DNA of 64,000 bases from the NCBI GenBank assembly GCA_036873755.1, contig JAVTVY010039159.1:110218-174217 (forward strand). Direction: 5' to 3'. The DNA is from Hanleya hanleyi. Taxonomy: Eukaryota > Mollusca > Polyplacophora > Lepidopleurida > Hanleyidae. The translations under genes and the position numbers were made by a program. Numbering within the stretch: the first letter of the stretch is position 1; each line of letters begins with the position of its first letter. Positions 54,427 through 64,000 of the stretch are shown here, piece by piece. A model generated the notes under the pieces. It had not been told where the DNA came from. It did no database searches and saw nothing but the letters and a program-made list of their open reading frames with translations.

Positions 54427-55065
54427 ATGTCTGAAGTTCCGACTGGTATTCCTTGTCGTACGTGCGGGAAAAATTTATCCCCTTTAGACGCTCATACGGC
54501 TTGTTTGTCTTGTAAAGATTTATGTTACCGGGCGTCCACGTGCGCGGAATGTGTATTATGGAATCCGGCGGCCTGGAAGAATTATGCCCAGGCCCGTCGG
54601 GCTTTTCTGTTACATGCTTGTGATGACCCGTCTTTGTCGGAGATCGACAGACGGGTCTTAGAGATTTCTTTGGTTAATGATGTAAAGTGTAATGAGGATC
54701 TTGACCGAGCTGGTCAAGACCCTCAGTCTCCCGTGTCAGTTTGTATACCTCCAAGCGGTACCGTCCTACACGATGATAATTCCAGGTTGCTAGACAGCTT
54801 GACCCGGTCCGGAGTTTCATTGTCTAGGGTCGATCCAAAACCAGTTCCTTTGTTACGCTCAACAAAGGCCAAGTCGGTCAAGCCTGGCCAGTCTATTGTT
54901 TCCGTCGAACAAAAGGAATCTTCACCCCAGGTTATTTCTCCTTTACCTATCGGTTCTCCACATGTATCTTCTAGAAGGAAGAAAACAAATAAACGGTTAA
55001 ATCTACATAGTTTATTTAATTCCGTTCCCGATCTATTTGTTGGGGCGAATGTTGGACTTCTTTGA
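54427..55065 (+). CDS. Gag-like ORF1 of DIRS element C
   Basis: 212 residues, open throughout. It starts MSEVPTGIPCRTCGKNL. The N-terminus has a Cys/His cluster: C10-x2-C13, H22, C25-x2-C28, C32, then C38-x2-C41, before W44 and W49. This resembles the N-terminal zinc-binding region in gag-like proteins of DIRS elements. The rest is polar and Ser/Pro-rich, ending NSVPDLFVGANVGLL. The role is presumed nucleic-acid binding and particle formation. Homologous but broken in element A (24,128). The function is inferred from position and the cysteine pattern. Confidence 0.75.
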   Translation: MSEVPTGIPCRTCGKNLSPLDAHTACLSCKDLCYRASTCAECVLWNPAAWKNYAQARRAFLLHACDDPSLSEIDRRVLEISLVNDVKCNEDLDRAGQDPQSPVSVCIPPSGTVLHDDNSRLLDSLTRSGVSLSRVDPKPVPLLRSTKAKSVKPGQSIVSVEQKESSPQVISPLPIGSPHVSSRRKKTNKRLNLHSLFNSVPDLFVGANVGLL

Positions 55066-56290
55066 GTCGGACGTATTTAGTATCTTCGGACGTACGTCGC
55101 TAAATATTGGTTTTTGGCGGAGATTTTTAATTTTCTTGAAATGATCGTCTGACGATGTTATTCTAGAAGTCATTATGAAATTCTCATGTGTAACTAATGA
55201 CACAGTCCCCCGGGAAATACGTCGCAAACTTTGTGTTGCGACCCGGTGTGTTTATTGTGGGCTTTTATTGGCTCCCAACATTCCGCGGTCGGTATGTGAG
55301 CCTATTGTGTTGTACTCTAAACGAACAGGTTTTTGTTTCGTCATGATTTTATCCATTAAATTGTTGTATAAATCTTTACCAAGAGTGTGAGTACGACCCT
55401 GGTTTGACGCGGGAGGTTCGTTTTTCCCTGCCGGGGAAATACGATTCTTTATAAGCCGTCCGTCATTGTTCCATGTGGTTATTGTTGTTTCGGACTTTGG
55501 TAGTTCGTTACTTTCATGCATTCAATTCTTTGATCCTACCAAGAAGGTAATCTCTTGTTATATCAACTATTATTATGTAATTTTGATATCCTGTCTTCAA
55601 GAGAGAACTTATGGGGTTTTATTCTGCCTCTCATGTTTATGTGTTTGTTGTTTTTGTGTACGTAACCACAACTCAACTCTTTATAAACGATGCTATAATA
55701 ATAACGTAATGGATATTACGGGACTTCAATGCTACGACTGTTTGTTGCATTTTAATGAGCGTCTTTGCTGATCTCTTTGTGATTAGGGTGCGATCTACAA
55801 AGGGATCTCGTGTTGGTTATCGTGAGTATATAATCCGATTACCCACTGTTTATTATGAAACTGTGTTATGCCTTGGTATACAAATTTGTTTTATACATGT
55901 GATTTGTTTGTTTCTCACCAAACTGGTTCCATCTGTATACTGTATTTTGCGTATAATTCAGATGGAGTTATGCACTAATTTTAATTTCTTCACTATGAGA
56001 AAATTTAAAATTACTAGCGTGGTGGGATTGTTTGTTGACCGGCCAAGGATACAAGCCTATTGACACGTAAGTCGTGAAGTCTTCTATGGTTTCTTTCTAC
56101 CAAGTATCTGGGACGAGTATATTCGTCCCAGCATGTGTATTACCAGTACAGTTTACTAGAGCATCAAACTGCTTTTTAGTATTGTTCTTGCTGTTCTTCC
56201 TCTTCTCGACAAATTGTTCGTGTTAGGTCATTTCAATTTGTAAATTTTTGAATAACCTCACTTTCCTGCCGGCGAGAGACTTTAAATGTT
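55066..56290 (+). other. Non-coding or decayed middle of DIRS element C
   Basis: It is matched by element A to 55,790, then A jumps to 57,976. Only short unrelated ORFs are present. In an intact relative, further gag or RT sequence would lie here. Confidence 0.5.
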
Positions 56291-56299
56291 TTTCCTCTC

Positions 56300-56690
56300 T
56301 TTGTTCTCAGCTCCGTCTTCTGCGCTCAACTCCCAAGAAGCAAGTTGGACGGAAGACGATTGGGGACTGAGAGTGGTGTGTTTTGGCGATCTCTAGGCCC
56401 GGACCAGTTTCTGCTGCACACGGTCTTAGGAACAGCCAAGATAAATAGGCCTTACCAAGTAGACCGTATGTCCCTAGTGGTTGAGGTTCTCTCTTGGTAT
56501 AGACGGCTTCCCGAGTAGACCTATCCACCGTCAGCTTAGGGTTCTCTCTCGGGGGTAATAATAATTTCCACACCATAAGCTCAGCTACATGGCTGTGGAC
56601 AATCAAGATAAGTACATCAGTATCTTATTCACATGTTTAACCTTTTTTGTCGTTGACCAAGGTTTCATTTGTTGATTATAGATTGTTTCA
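56300..56690 (+). repeat. Internal duplicate of the DIRS 3' segment (copy 1)
   Basis: GCTCCGTCTTCTGCGCTCAA, CCGGACCAGTTTCTGC and AGTAGACCGTATGTCCC recur near-identically at ~59,705-60,090. It lies between gag and RT, where the 3' region does not belong, so it was copied or inserted there. Confidence 0.8.
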
Positions 56691-57089
56691 AAAAAGTTGA
56701 TTTCCTGAAAAAATCCTTGATCTGGATGACGGTTGTGTCACTATTTGGTTATTAATAGTAACATTGTTGTAAATGTTTAATATCCTCTCCATATGAAACT
56801 CCAGTACGGAATTTCATATACAGGAGACAGATTACATCGGGAGAGGTCATAATGTAACCATGTTCACTGACACGTTTACTCATGTTCACTGACACAAAGA
56901 TCCATTAATCTCATTTATCTCATTGAGCTTACATTTGGTGATTAACGCTACAGACATTTAATATGTTCATCTCTACTGCGTTTAAAGAGAAGGAAATTTA
57001 TTACAATCGACTACGGGGTTACTGTTTGCAACGCCGTTCTGTTACGTCGTGTACTTTTATAAGTTTGTATCCTGCTCCGTTATGAGCAT

Positions 57090-57480
57090 GTATATTCATT
57101 AAGTTATTGTGAATGGGAAATCTCTACGTTGTTTATCATACACAACGTTTTTCTCGCTTTTTTCACATTACGCTTTCCTATTACACCTTGACGATATGTT
57201 CATTACACCGTCATGTGTCTCTCCTACACCTGTGCGTCGTTCTATTTCATCGGTTAGACGTTTCCAGTACGCCATAACGCCGTTGTTACGTCATTTCTTC
57301 ATTTGCGAGATGCATATTTTATTTCCATTCATCGGCACTTCCTTTGATTCTCCATCGTCGGTCGTCGGCGGAGGGGAAGTCCGTTCGTTTGGCGTCAATC
57401 TTCCACTGGTATCAATTCCCCTCGGGTTTTTCACATTGTGATTCACTTAGCTTCGTCGTTACTCTACGAAGAGAATTCTG
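57090..57480 (+). pseudogene. Reverse transcriptase remnant of DIRS element C
   Basis: One frame reads HYAFLLHLDDMFITPS, a degenerate YLDD box with following ITPS, then FIGTSFDSPSSVVGG, which fits the RT segment after the catalytic box (FLG..FDS). The upstream palm motifs are not identifiable. Confidence 0.6.
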
Positions 57481-57942
57481 TTCAGACCTTGTTGTTTCCA
57501 GTCTGGAGTTCAGAATATCAAAATTTGTATTCGAATCAACAGTATTTGGTCTAATACTGTTATATGGTATAGGTCTTTGGATTATGGACGTGGATTTTCT
57601 CTGAGGACGACGGCGGGATTGTGAATGGCTGACTAGTCAACTTTAATTGAATTCAGCACAGTGTTGTATTAAGACAGATTCTTGTTGATTTTACACACAA
57701 ACATTAGGTTGAGATCCATTTACCTTAGGATTGTGCTTAAGCGACACAACGTTTTTTGTGGTGTACTTGGGAGACAGTTTTTCCGACTTTCTCCTTTAAG
57801 TACCTTATTCCTGTATAGACCGTTACACCAATGATTAGACTTTGACATTATGGTTCTGTCATTCAACCTTAGGGTTGTTGGTTATATGTGGGACCTTACT
57901 CACTGAGTTCGTTGTTCGGGTTCGGTCTCTACAGCGGATTAT

Positions 57943-58690
57943 TTGTCCTGGTGCCGAGGTCGTGATACCATTCCCGACTCTATTTCCCTCGTAATTGACT
58001 TCCTTCTTCAACTTCACCAGGATAGGAAGTCTCATATGAGCACCAGGGGAGGCTATCGTTCTGCTCTGGCTTGGGGTTACGTTTTACTTACCAACATTAG
58101 CCTTATTGATAATATCTCTGAGCTTATTCGCGCCTTAGCATTACAGTTGCGTTGTACTCGCCAACTGTTACCGGAATGGGATATCGGGTGGCGGCGTTTC
58201 TTTGGCGTCCAGAGTGTCTGAACTTCATGTTCTTGAGAGATCTTCTATTTCCTGGAGGACGATCTTCGGTTATGTCCTGTTCGAACCATCCGCCACTATT
58301 TTACTCGTTCCGGTTCCGTTCACGGTTTCTCGGCTACGGTTATCATGTCCCTTCCCCTGTCAGCAAGGCGTCATATTTAAATAAGCCGTGTAGTTGTTTA
58401 AGACCATAAATTAGTCTTTCCAATGGGCAGAAGGTAGATATTCCATTGACGCCCCCACTACTGTTTTTTGCTTCTTCTATGTGGCCATCACTACACATGG
58501 CCTTTATGGAAGAACTTGTCCCTCCATGACATTGTCCAGTCTTGTGTCTGGACAGCAAACTCCACGTTCATAAATTTCTATCTGTATGATATGTCAGTGC
58601 AGTCAGATAGTGTGGCCACGCTTGGGCCACTGAGGGCTACCCAGCACGTGGTTAGTTTCTTTCAAGAAAAGAGGAGGGGCGAAATTTGTC
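57943..58690 (+). pseudogene. Tyrosine recombinase remnant of DIRS element C
   Basis: Blocks in different frames: DTIPDSISLVIDFLLQLHQ and TRGGYRSALAWGYVLL (N-terminal), RVSELHVLERSSISW (first catalytic-Arg region of the family), VQSCVWTANSTFINFYLYD and DSVATLGPLRATQHV (C-terminal, nucleophile Tyr in FYLYD). These fit DIRS recombinases. At least two frame changes are needed, so it is broken. Element A carries the same blocks. Confidence 0.75.
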
Positions 58691-58829
58691 ACCATTGCAG
58701 CAAGGCGGCCATCTTGCTTTTCATCATGATCGTCTTGAAGGAAGGAATAAGTCGGATAGACGACCATGGACTCTCTAATCATCAATCTAAGATGTCTGAC
58801 GCTTTGAGAGTTTTAGCTTTTCCTTAAAC

Positions 58830-59215
58830 TACGGTTTTACTTGTGTTTTTCAGCTTGAACTGACTACCTTCTGGATGATCTCAGCTGTGTTTCCTACGCT
58901 CAACTCACAAGCAAGTTGGACGTAAGTCGTTGGTGGACTGAGTATGACGTGGCTTGGCGCCCTCTAAGACCAAGAAGACCTAACAACCCGAGTGGGAGAG
59001 GATTCTGATTTCTTGGTAGAGTTTGACATATCACACCACGAGCACAGCTACATGGATGGAGGCACTCAAGAATAAGTATATTTGTATCATATTCATGATT
59101 TGCCCTTTTCGATTTCTAACCAGGGTTTTTCTTGTTGCTTGTCTCAAGTTATTCCCTTATCTGTGTCATCCCAACTACTTGGGTAGACACTCAGAAGATA
59201 GGTTAGATTAGTATC
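58830..59215 (+). repeat. DIRS 3' segment, copy 2, with conserved LDVSRWW block
   Basis: Related to copies 1 and 3, but more diverged and identical in layout to element A 21,240-21,600. It encodes LDVSRWWTEYDVAWRPLRP. A TTTTCAG precedes it near 58,852. Confidence 0.65.
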
Positions 59216-59269
59216 TTCCATTACTACTCCATTGTTACCCTCTGCGTTACCGGCCAGGTTTCTTTTGTT

Positions 59270-59450
59270 GAGATTTATGAAAGAGCCTGCCCCTCCTTGA
59301 CATTGTCCAGTCTTGGGTCTGGACGGCAAACTCCACGTTCACCATTTTCTGTCTGAGAGGTGTCAGTCCAGTCAGATAGGATGACCACGCTTGGGCCGTT
59401 CATGGCTGCCCAGCACGTGGTCAGCTAAATTTTCAAAAAGGGGGGGGGGC
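59270..59450 (+). repeat. Second copy of the recombinase C-terminus
   Basis: TTGACATTGTCCAGTCTTGG, GGCAAACTCCACGTTCA, GATGACCACGCTTGGGCC and CCCAGCACGTGGTCAG repeat 58,525-58,655. Together with copies 2 and 3 this is a tandem duplication of about 800 bp, or insertion of a second DIRS 3' end. Confidence 0.75.
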
Positions 59451-59689
59451 GGCATTTTGTATCATCGCAGCAAATCTGCAAATTGCTGTGTCATCTCATT
59501 TCATTCATATTATTGGTCCACAATTGATTGATCACATATTGAAGGAAGTAATAAGTCAGATGGATGACCTTGGATCCTCTAAAGAGATGTCAGACACTGT
59601 ATCATCACCCTAAGATGTATGTATCCATGGTGAGTGTGATCTTTACCTTAACTGCGGTTTTTGATTGTGTCCTTCAGGTTGAATCTGAC

Positions 59690-60090
59690 GTCCTTCTCAT
59701 GATCTCAGCGCCGTCTTCTGCACTCAACTCCCTAAATGCAAGTTGGATGGAAGACGATTGTGGACTGAGAGTGGTGTGACTTGGCGATCGCTAGGCCCGG
59801 ACCAGTTCTGCCTCACCCGGTCTTAGGAACAGCCAAGATAAATAGGCCTTACCAAGTAGACCGTATGTCCCTAGTGGTTGAGATTCTCTCTTGGTATAGA
59901 CGGCTTCCCGAGTAGACCCACCCACCGACAGGTTGGGGTTCTCTCTCGGGGGGGGAATTAATAATTTCCACACCACAAGCACAGCTACATGGCTGTGAAC
60001 AATCAAAGATAAGTACATCAGTATCTTATTCACATGTTTAACCTTTTTATGTTGATGACCAAGGTTTCATTTGTTGATTATGGATTGTTC
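59690..60090 (+). repeat. DIRS 3' segment, copy 3
   Basis: Near-identical to 56,300-56,690. It is followed by unique sequence and then the ICR. Confidence 0.8.
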
Positions 60091-60189
60091 ATGCTATGCC
60101 CATGTTCTGTGTCATTCCAGCGGTCACTTAGCCTACTTTGATCTACTACAAGACCGAGGTTCCCACCTCCGTATGTTGGTACTAGGGCA

Positions 60190-60283
60190 TTAATTAAAGC
60201 AGGTTTAAGACTTAGGTAGCAAACATCAAACATTTATAGACAATGTTTCTGTTTGTAACTAAGTCAAACCTACTTTAATTTAA
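60190..60283. repeat. Internal complementary region of DIRS element C
   Basis: ATTAATTAAAGCAGGTTTAA and GACTTAGGTAGCAAACA are the reverse complement of the left outer end. They are followed at once by TCAAACATTTATAGACAATG and TTTCTGTTTGTAACTAAGTC, the reverse complement of the right outer end. It mirrors a circle junction. Confidence 0.88.
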
Positions 60284-60341
60284 TGTGCCCACCCTTCCGT
60301 CCCCTCGTACCGCGGCCTTGTTTCACTACTGGTCTCGGTTT

Positions 60342-60566
60342 GAGAAAGAGGATAGGAATGAGGCTAACAGTCGCCTTTATAGTGGCCACGCTGGAATTGA
60401 ATGGAGAGCTCTCCTAGAGGCGGACAACTCTCTCCTAGGGGAGTTAACTTTTTCTTTTAACTTCCGTTTTCTACGTTTGATTGTGCAATTAATAAGGGAT
60501 TAAAGGCATTAATTAAAGCAGGTTTGACTTAGTTACAAACAGAAACATTGTCTATAAATGTTTGAT
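60342..60566. repeat. Right inverted terminal repeat of DIRS element C
   Basis: Reverse complement of the left ITR plus ~25 extra outer bases (CATTGTCTATAAATGTTTGA). Confidence 0.88.
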
Positions 60567-60948
60567 TTTTCAATAAACACAAAGTAAAGCTGTGCGAAAA
60601 TGTTGAAGCATCAATTGTACATTATGCGGACAGTTTACTAAGCTTAAGCTATGTATATGTTTGTAAAACGTTCACCTGTATTTTCGTTACAGTTGTTGTC
60701 TCATAGGGGTGGACATAATCATCTTCCTGCTGACTGGAACTCCATTACGTGCCAACAACTGTGGATGCATCCTGTAAATACAGATCTCCTAAATTCTCTC
60801 GCGGCCTGGAGTTTCCTCTTCAACAAAGTGTCTCGCATGACTGATGTAGAATATTCATATCCGTCTTTAATATTAAATATATTTTGCTGAGTTTTTGAGA
60901 CGGCCCATTATACAATGAAATCCAGGCTCTTGGCTGTGATCTACACAA
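60567..60948. other. No gene recognised
   Basis: A 79-codon ORF (60,651) follows a TTTTCGTTACAG and encodes HRGGHNHLPADWNS, but in the phase required by POLDIP3 exon 7 the sequence meets a stop at once. Not assigned. Confidence 0.35.
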
Positions 60949-61625
60949 TTAAAGTGATTGTAAACCCTCAGGTAAAGTTTCCATCAAATGACAGACCATC
61001 ACTGACCATTGCGAACAGTGTCGGAAAATATTTATTTTAATTTTTTACGATTTTATTACACAGAGTAAACTGTAATTAAAGAATGGTATTCTATGGTGGT
61101 CTGTTGCAACCATATTTAGGTCCAGTGACGTCACACTGCCTTAATACATATATTTTAAACTTTGTATGTACTTTCCAGTGCTTGATTCAAGCTTAAGGTA
61201 TGTATACTTTGAGTTTCAACACAGACTCACTGTTCCAATGTGCATGTTTCACAAAAATCTGGGAGATGGTGACTCATGAGTGTAAAGTCAATTTTGCATT
61301 TTGCAGAATCTTGCATTTAATTTCCCCGATTTTGGAACATGCACATTGGAACAGTGAGTCTGTGTTGAAACTCAAAGTATACATACCTTAAGCTTGAATC
61401 AAGCACTGGAAAGTGCATACAAAGTTTGAAATATATGTATTAAGGCAGTGTGACGTCACTGGACCTAAATATGAGTGCAACAGACCACCATAGAATACCA
61501 TGCTTTAATTGCAGTTTACTCTGTGTAATAAAATCGTAAAAATTTAAAATAAATATTTTCCGACATTGTTCGCAATGGTCTTTCATTTGATGGAAACTTT
61601 ACTTGAGGGTTTACGATCACTTTAA
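60949..61625. repeat. Long foldback element with TTAA flanks
   Basis: Arms of ~300 bp (60,953-61,255 and 61,331-61,621) are nearly perfect complements around a ~75-base spacer. They begin AGTGATTGTAAACCCTC and end GAGGGTTTACGATCACT. TTAA lies at both ends (60,949-60,952 and 61,622-61,625), as for TTAA-targeting DNA transposons. No ORF, so a MITE-like element; TTAA may also be part of the repeat. Confidence 0.75.
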
Positions 61626-62740
61626 CATTACAATGCAGATTTTACCTGTAATCTGTCTCAAAACTTGTAATATTTTCTTATTGTGTGTGTTGTTTGGCCA
61701 ATACAAGTGAATTAATGAAGTTGAATCATTCCACCGAACTACCTGTGATGAAATTTTACCATCTAACACAAATTGCGTTGTTGCAAATAATTCCACCGAA
61801 ATAATCAAAATTTTCCATCTCGAACAAATGCCAACTCATTTGGTGTGAAAAACTTCCATCTGGCGGTAACTGATGGAAATATTCAAATTATATTTTATGT
61901 AAGGATCTATTGTCTATCTGAAAAATCCTGTCCAGACACAGTGTTATCTCCAGACTTGGCTATTGTATGCATCATCTGGTGATCCGTACATAAGGTATGA
62001 AGCCATTGGGTAATGCACACATCTGTCAATGTAAATTACATGTGTTCAGAAAATTTCAACTGACTGAATTTTGCTCTCATGATTTGTCTTGGAGGATTAC
62101 ACATATTTTGATAATGCAAGATTATTTGATGATAATAAGACTTGATGTAATGAAGATTTGTCTTGGAATGTTATGTGATTATGCACACTATTTACATCAT
62201 GAAAAGCTACATTCCATGAGGTATTTCAATGATATGCAAAATTTTACTTAATTCAGTCGTACATTACAATTGTCAATTTTTTATGGGTACATTTTTATGC
62301 AAAATTTTATCAAATTCGGTTTTACGTTGTCATATGCTATTTTCTTTTAGGATTATCTTCTATACTGAGAGTATTCTCCACAATAAAAAGTAGCCTAACA
62401 TTGCTTTAGATTCAAGCATCCTATGATAGCATGACAATTTATGCTTTGATATCAATTCAGTATTTGAACATTGTAAAATATGTTGCGACATCTATTTTTA
62501 AAAGAAAGATTTTCAGACTGATTTCATTACATGGTGTAATGATAAAGTTTTCTTTTCTTATATTTCAACTTCCAACTTTTTTTTTTTTTTTAAATGTTTG
62601 TTGTTTATAGTAATCTGTAGATCCATATTCGAACGTATTACCAGTATTTGCCGTAATATGCCTCAACGACTACAGTATTCTTACCTTGTCATTCTGGGAT
62701 AGTATTATATAAAATGACACATATTTCTTTATGGTGTACC
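61626..62740. other. AT-rich, no gene recognised
   Basis: TGGAAATTTT- and CCATCTGGCG-like strings and poly-T near 62,578. No exon compatible with POLDIP3 phase 1 was found. Confidence 0.4.
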
Positions 62741-62990
62741 TGACTGACCAATACAGGATAGTTCTTAATGATTACCTACCAGCCTATGGCACGGGTTCGA
62801 GCCCAGATGGTCCATGTGTGGAAGTTTGTCAGTTACTTGCCGACGGGCAGTCATTCACTCCGGGTACTCTGGCTTCTTCCACCAACCAAACGGACTGTCA
62901 CCATATGATTGAAACAACCTTGAGTGTAACATTAAGCCAAATCCCCCCCTTTCCCCCTACCAGCCTATCAAAAGCCTTCCCAAAGTAAAG
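62741..62990 (+). repeat. tRNA-derived SINE
   Basis: GGTTCGAGCCC near 62,789 fits a pol III B box, with an A-box-like segment upstream. The body has CTCCGGGTACTCTGGC, CACCAACCAAAC, TGTCACCATATGATTG and GAGTGTAACATTAAGCC; the body is shared with 42,601-42,760. An ORF across it is not a gene. Confidence 0.7.
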
Positions 62991-63901
62991 GGATGTATAA
63001 CATAACATGAGGTGACCTTGCACATTTACTTTCACCCACTTATAGATGCTATTAAATGTTCAAGCAGCTCAAACTTGTGTACTTTACCAAGAAAGCATTA
63101 TCCTCAAATTGACCTTTGTTAAAAGCTGTATTGTATATCGGAGAAAAATTTTAGGATTATGATATCCCCTTTAGTATTTAGCTATCAATTGTGCTAGGAA
63201 TCTCATTTATCTGTGATACTTTTTAGTCTGTATATTGTCTTTTTGTTGTTTTTATGTATATATTATTGTACCTCGGTTTTATCATTTTGTACTATATATG
63301 TTATTTAAGTTACCTAATAAATTATTTCAATGCATTTATGGTAGAAATTGTTCTTTTTTGTTAACCCATGTTTGTCCCATGTAATGTACATGTACGTAAG
63401 TGGAAATTCGGTTCACCCACCCAAATATCTCAATAATCCAGAGAGCCAGATCTTTGGCACAATGCTGCCTTATAAGGGCCTCTAGGTCAAGTTCACCCCT
63501 GACCAGCTGATCTATTTTCAAATGTCATATGAGGTCAAAAGGTGAAAAGCTGTCATATATGCTTGTCAACACAATATAACATGTTTAAGGAGCATATTGA
63601 TAGAGTCTTGCGATCAGATCTTTGCCACAGTGCCTTAATTAAGGGCCCACAACGTAATTCACTCTGAATACACCATGTTAAAAGGTTACAGAAGTTGAAA
63701 TGTGAGTACAGTAATTTCCGTAATTATTCGCAATGCATTGATGAAATTCGCCACTCCAATACAATACGGATGACAAACTGGTGGGTACCTTCAAGTATTT
63801 ACATTGGTGGCTCCTCTAAATCGCCCAAGTTTCATCAACGATCAACATGTTTACCTAACGAACACGGTTACTGACTCAAGATTTCCAATTATTTTTTTCA
63901 G
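62991..63901. other. Intergenic or intronic, no gene recognised
   Basis: AT-rich sequence. AATAAA near 63,317 (CCTAATAAATTA) could be a poly(A) signal for an upstream gene such as POLDIP3; unsupported otherwise. Confidence 0.35.
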
Positions 63902-64000
63902 TTTCATTGCTAATTCTCCAGAGTTTCACCGGAAGTTGACAGTGGATCATGATGTTGGAGCCTATTGAACAAGATTTTGACTTGGAGCAGTTTGTCAATA
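63902..64000 (+). CDS. Possible first coding exon of another gene, cut by the window end
   Basis: After an acceptor-like AATTATTTTTTTCAG, the sequence has an ATG at 63,949 (and 63,952), and the frame MMLEPIEQDFDLEQFVN stays open to the edge. The upstream part of the exon would be 5' UTR. I do not recognise the protein. Seventeen codons are too few to be sure; the call rests on the splice signal and the amphipathic acidic composition. Confidence 0.35.

Larger units (their letters stand above)
54085..60566 (+). mobile_element. DIRS-like retrotransposon C with ITRs and ICR
   Basis: Inverted terminal repeats at 54,085-54,287 and 60,342-60,566 flank a gag-like ORF, a reverse transcriptase remnant, a tyrosine recombinase remnant and, just before the right ITR, an internal complementary region at 60,190-60,283. 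DIRS elements copy via a circle and integrate by tyrosine recombinase, leaving no target duplication; the ICR joins the complements of both outer ends, as here. The right ITR has a ~25-base outer extension. Coding parts after ORF1 have frameshifts, so it is probably dead. A 3' segment is repeated three times inside it. Confidence 0.9.

Noticed and set aside
60651..60890. 79-codon ORF after an acceptor-like TTTTCGTTACAG as POLDIP3 exon 8
   Set aside because: Entering in the phase left by exon 7 gives an immediate stop.
62731..62988. 85-codon ORF
   Set aside because: It is the body of a tRNA-derived SINE, also found at 42.6-42.76 kb.

Overview
The window looks like nuclear DNA of a metazoan, most probably a mollusc and possibly a gastropod. 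It has two intron-containing host genes with clear animal orthologues, long AT-rich introns, and a dense, mostly recent load of Ty3/gypsy, DIRS-like, SINE and foldback elements. Some repeats, such as the GTGAGTGAGTG-headed SINE, resemble ones I know from gastropods. The species assignment is inference; the gene and transposon assignments rest on motifs seen in the sequence.

Layout. 1-9.5 kb is repeat arrays: a 270-bp duplication, two head-to-head arrays of a ~152-bp unit carrying a TGCGCATGCGCA palindrome next to a TGACGTCA-like box, and five copies of a ~1.4-kb satellite. 9,549-21,239 is a complete, young Ty3/gypsy LTR retrotransposon: 1.6-kb LTRs, Leu-type primer site, gag, pol with PR-RT-RH-IN, and a third ORF with two C2H2 fingers in the usual env position. 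It carries hairpins with compensatory changes in the LTR and in the 3' non-coding region. 21.2-24.5 kb is a truncated DIRS-like element (A, minus strand) with a tRNA-Ala-like insertion. 24.5-28.9 kb is degenerate repeat sequence.

28,994-30,956 (minus) is THUMPD1, the tRNA-acetylation adaptor, with a 10-residue repeat tail. 31.6-37.6 kb is a second DIRS-like element (B, minus), recognised by inverted terminal repeats and an internal complementary region. 38.6-41.7 kb is a repeat element with tandem AGGTCA motifs; a shorter inverted copy lies in an intron at 45.4-47.1 kb. 43,349-52,975 (plus) is POLDIP3 (SKAR), with seven coding exons ending inside the RRM; no later exon was found.

54,085-60,566 is a third DIRS-like element (C, plus), with intact ITR/ICR architecture, an open gag-like ORF, and decayed reverse transcriptase and tyrosine recombinase. 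The last 3.4 kb holds a long foldback element, a SINE and, at the edge, a possible first coding exon of another gene.

The most distinctive items are the Ty3/gypsy element with its zinc-finger ORF3 and two families of covarying hairpins, the three DIRS-like elements whose ICRs can be read from the sequence, and the CRE/NRF1-like inverted array. The host genes appear ordinary apart from expanded peptide repeats and the missing POLDIP3 3' end.
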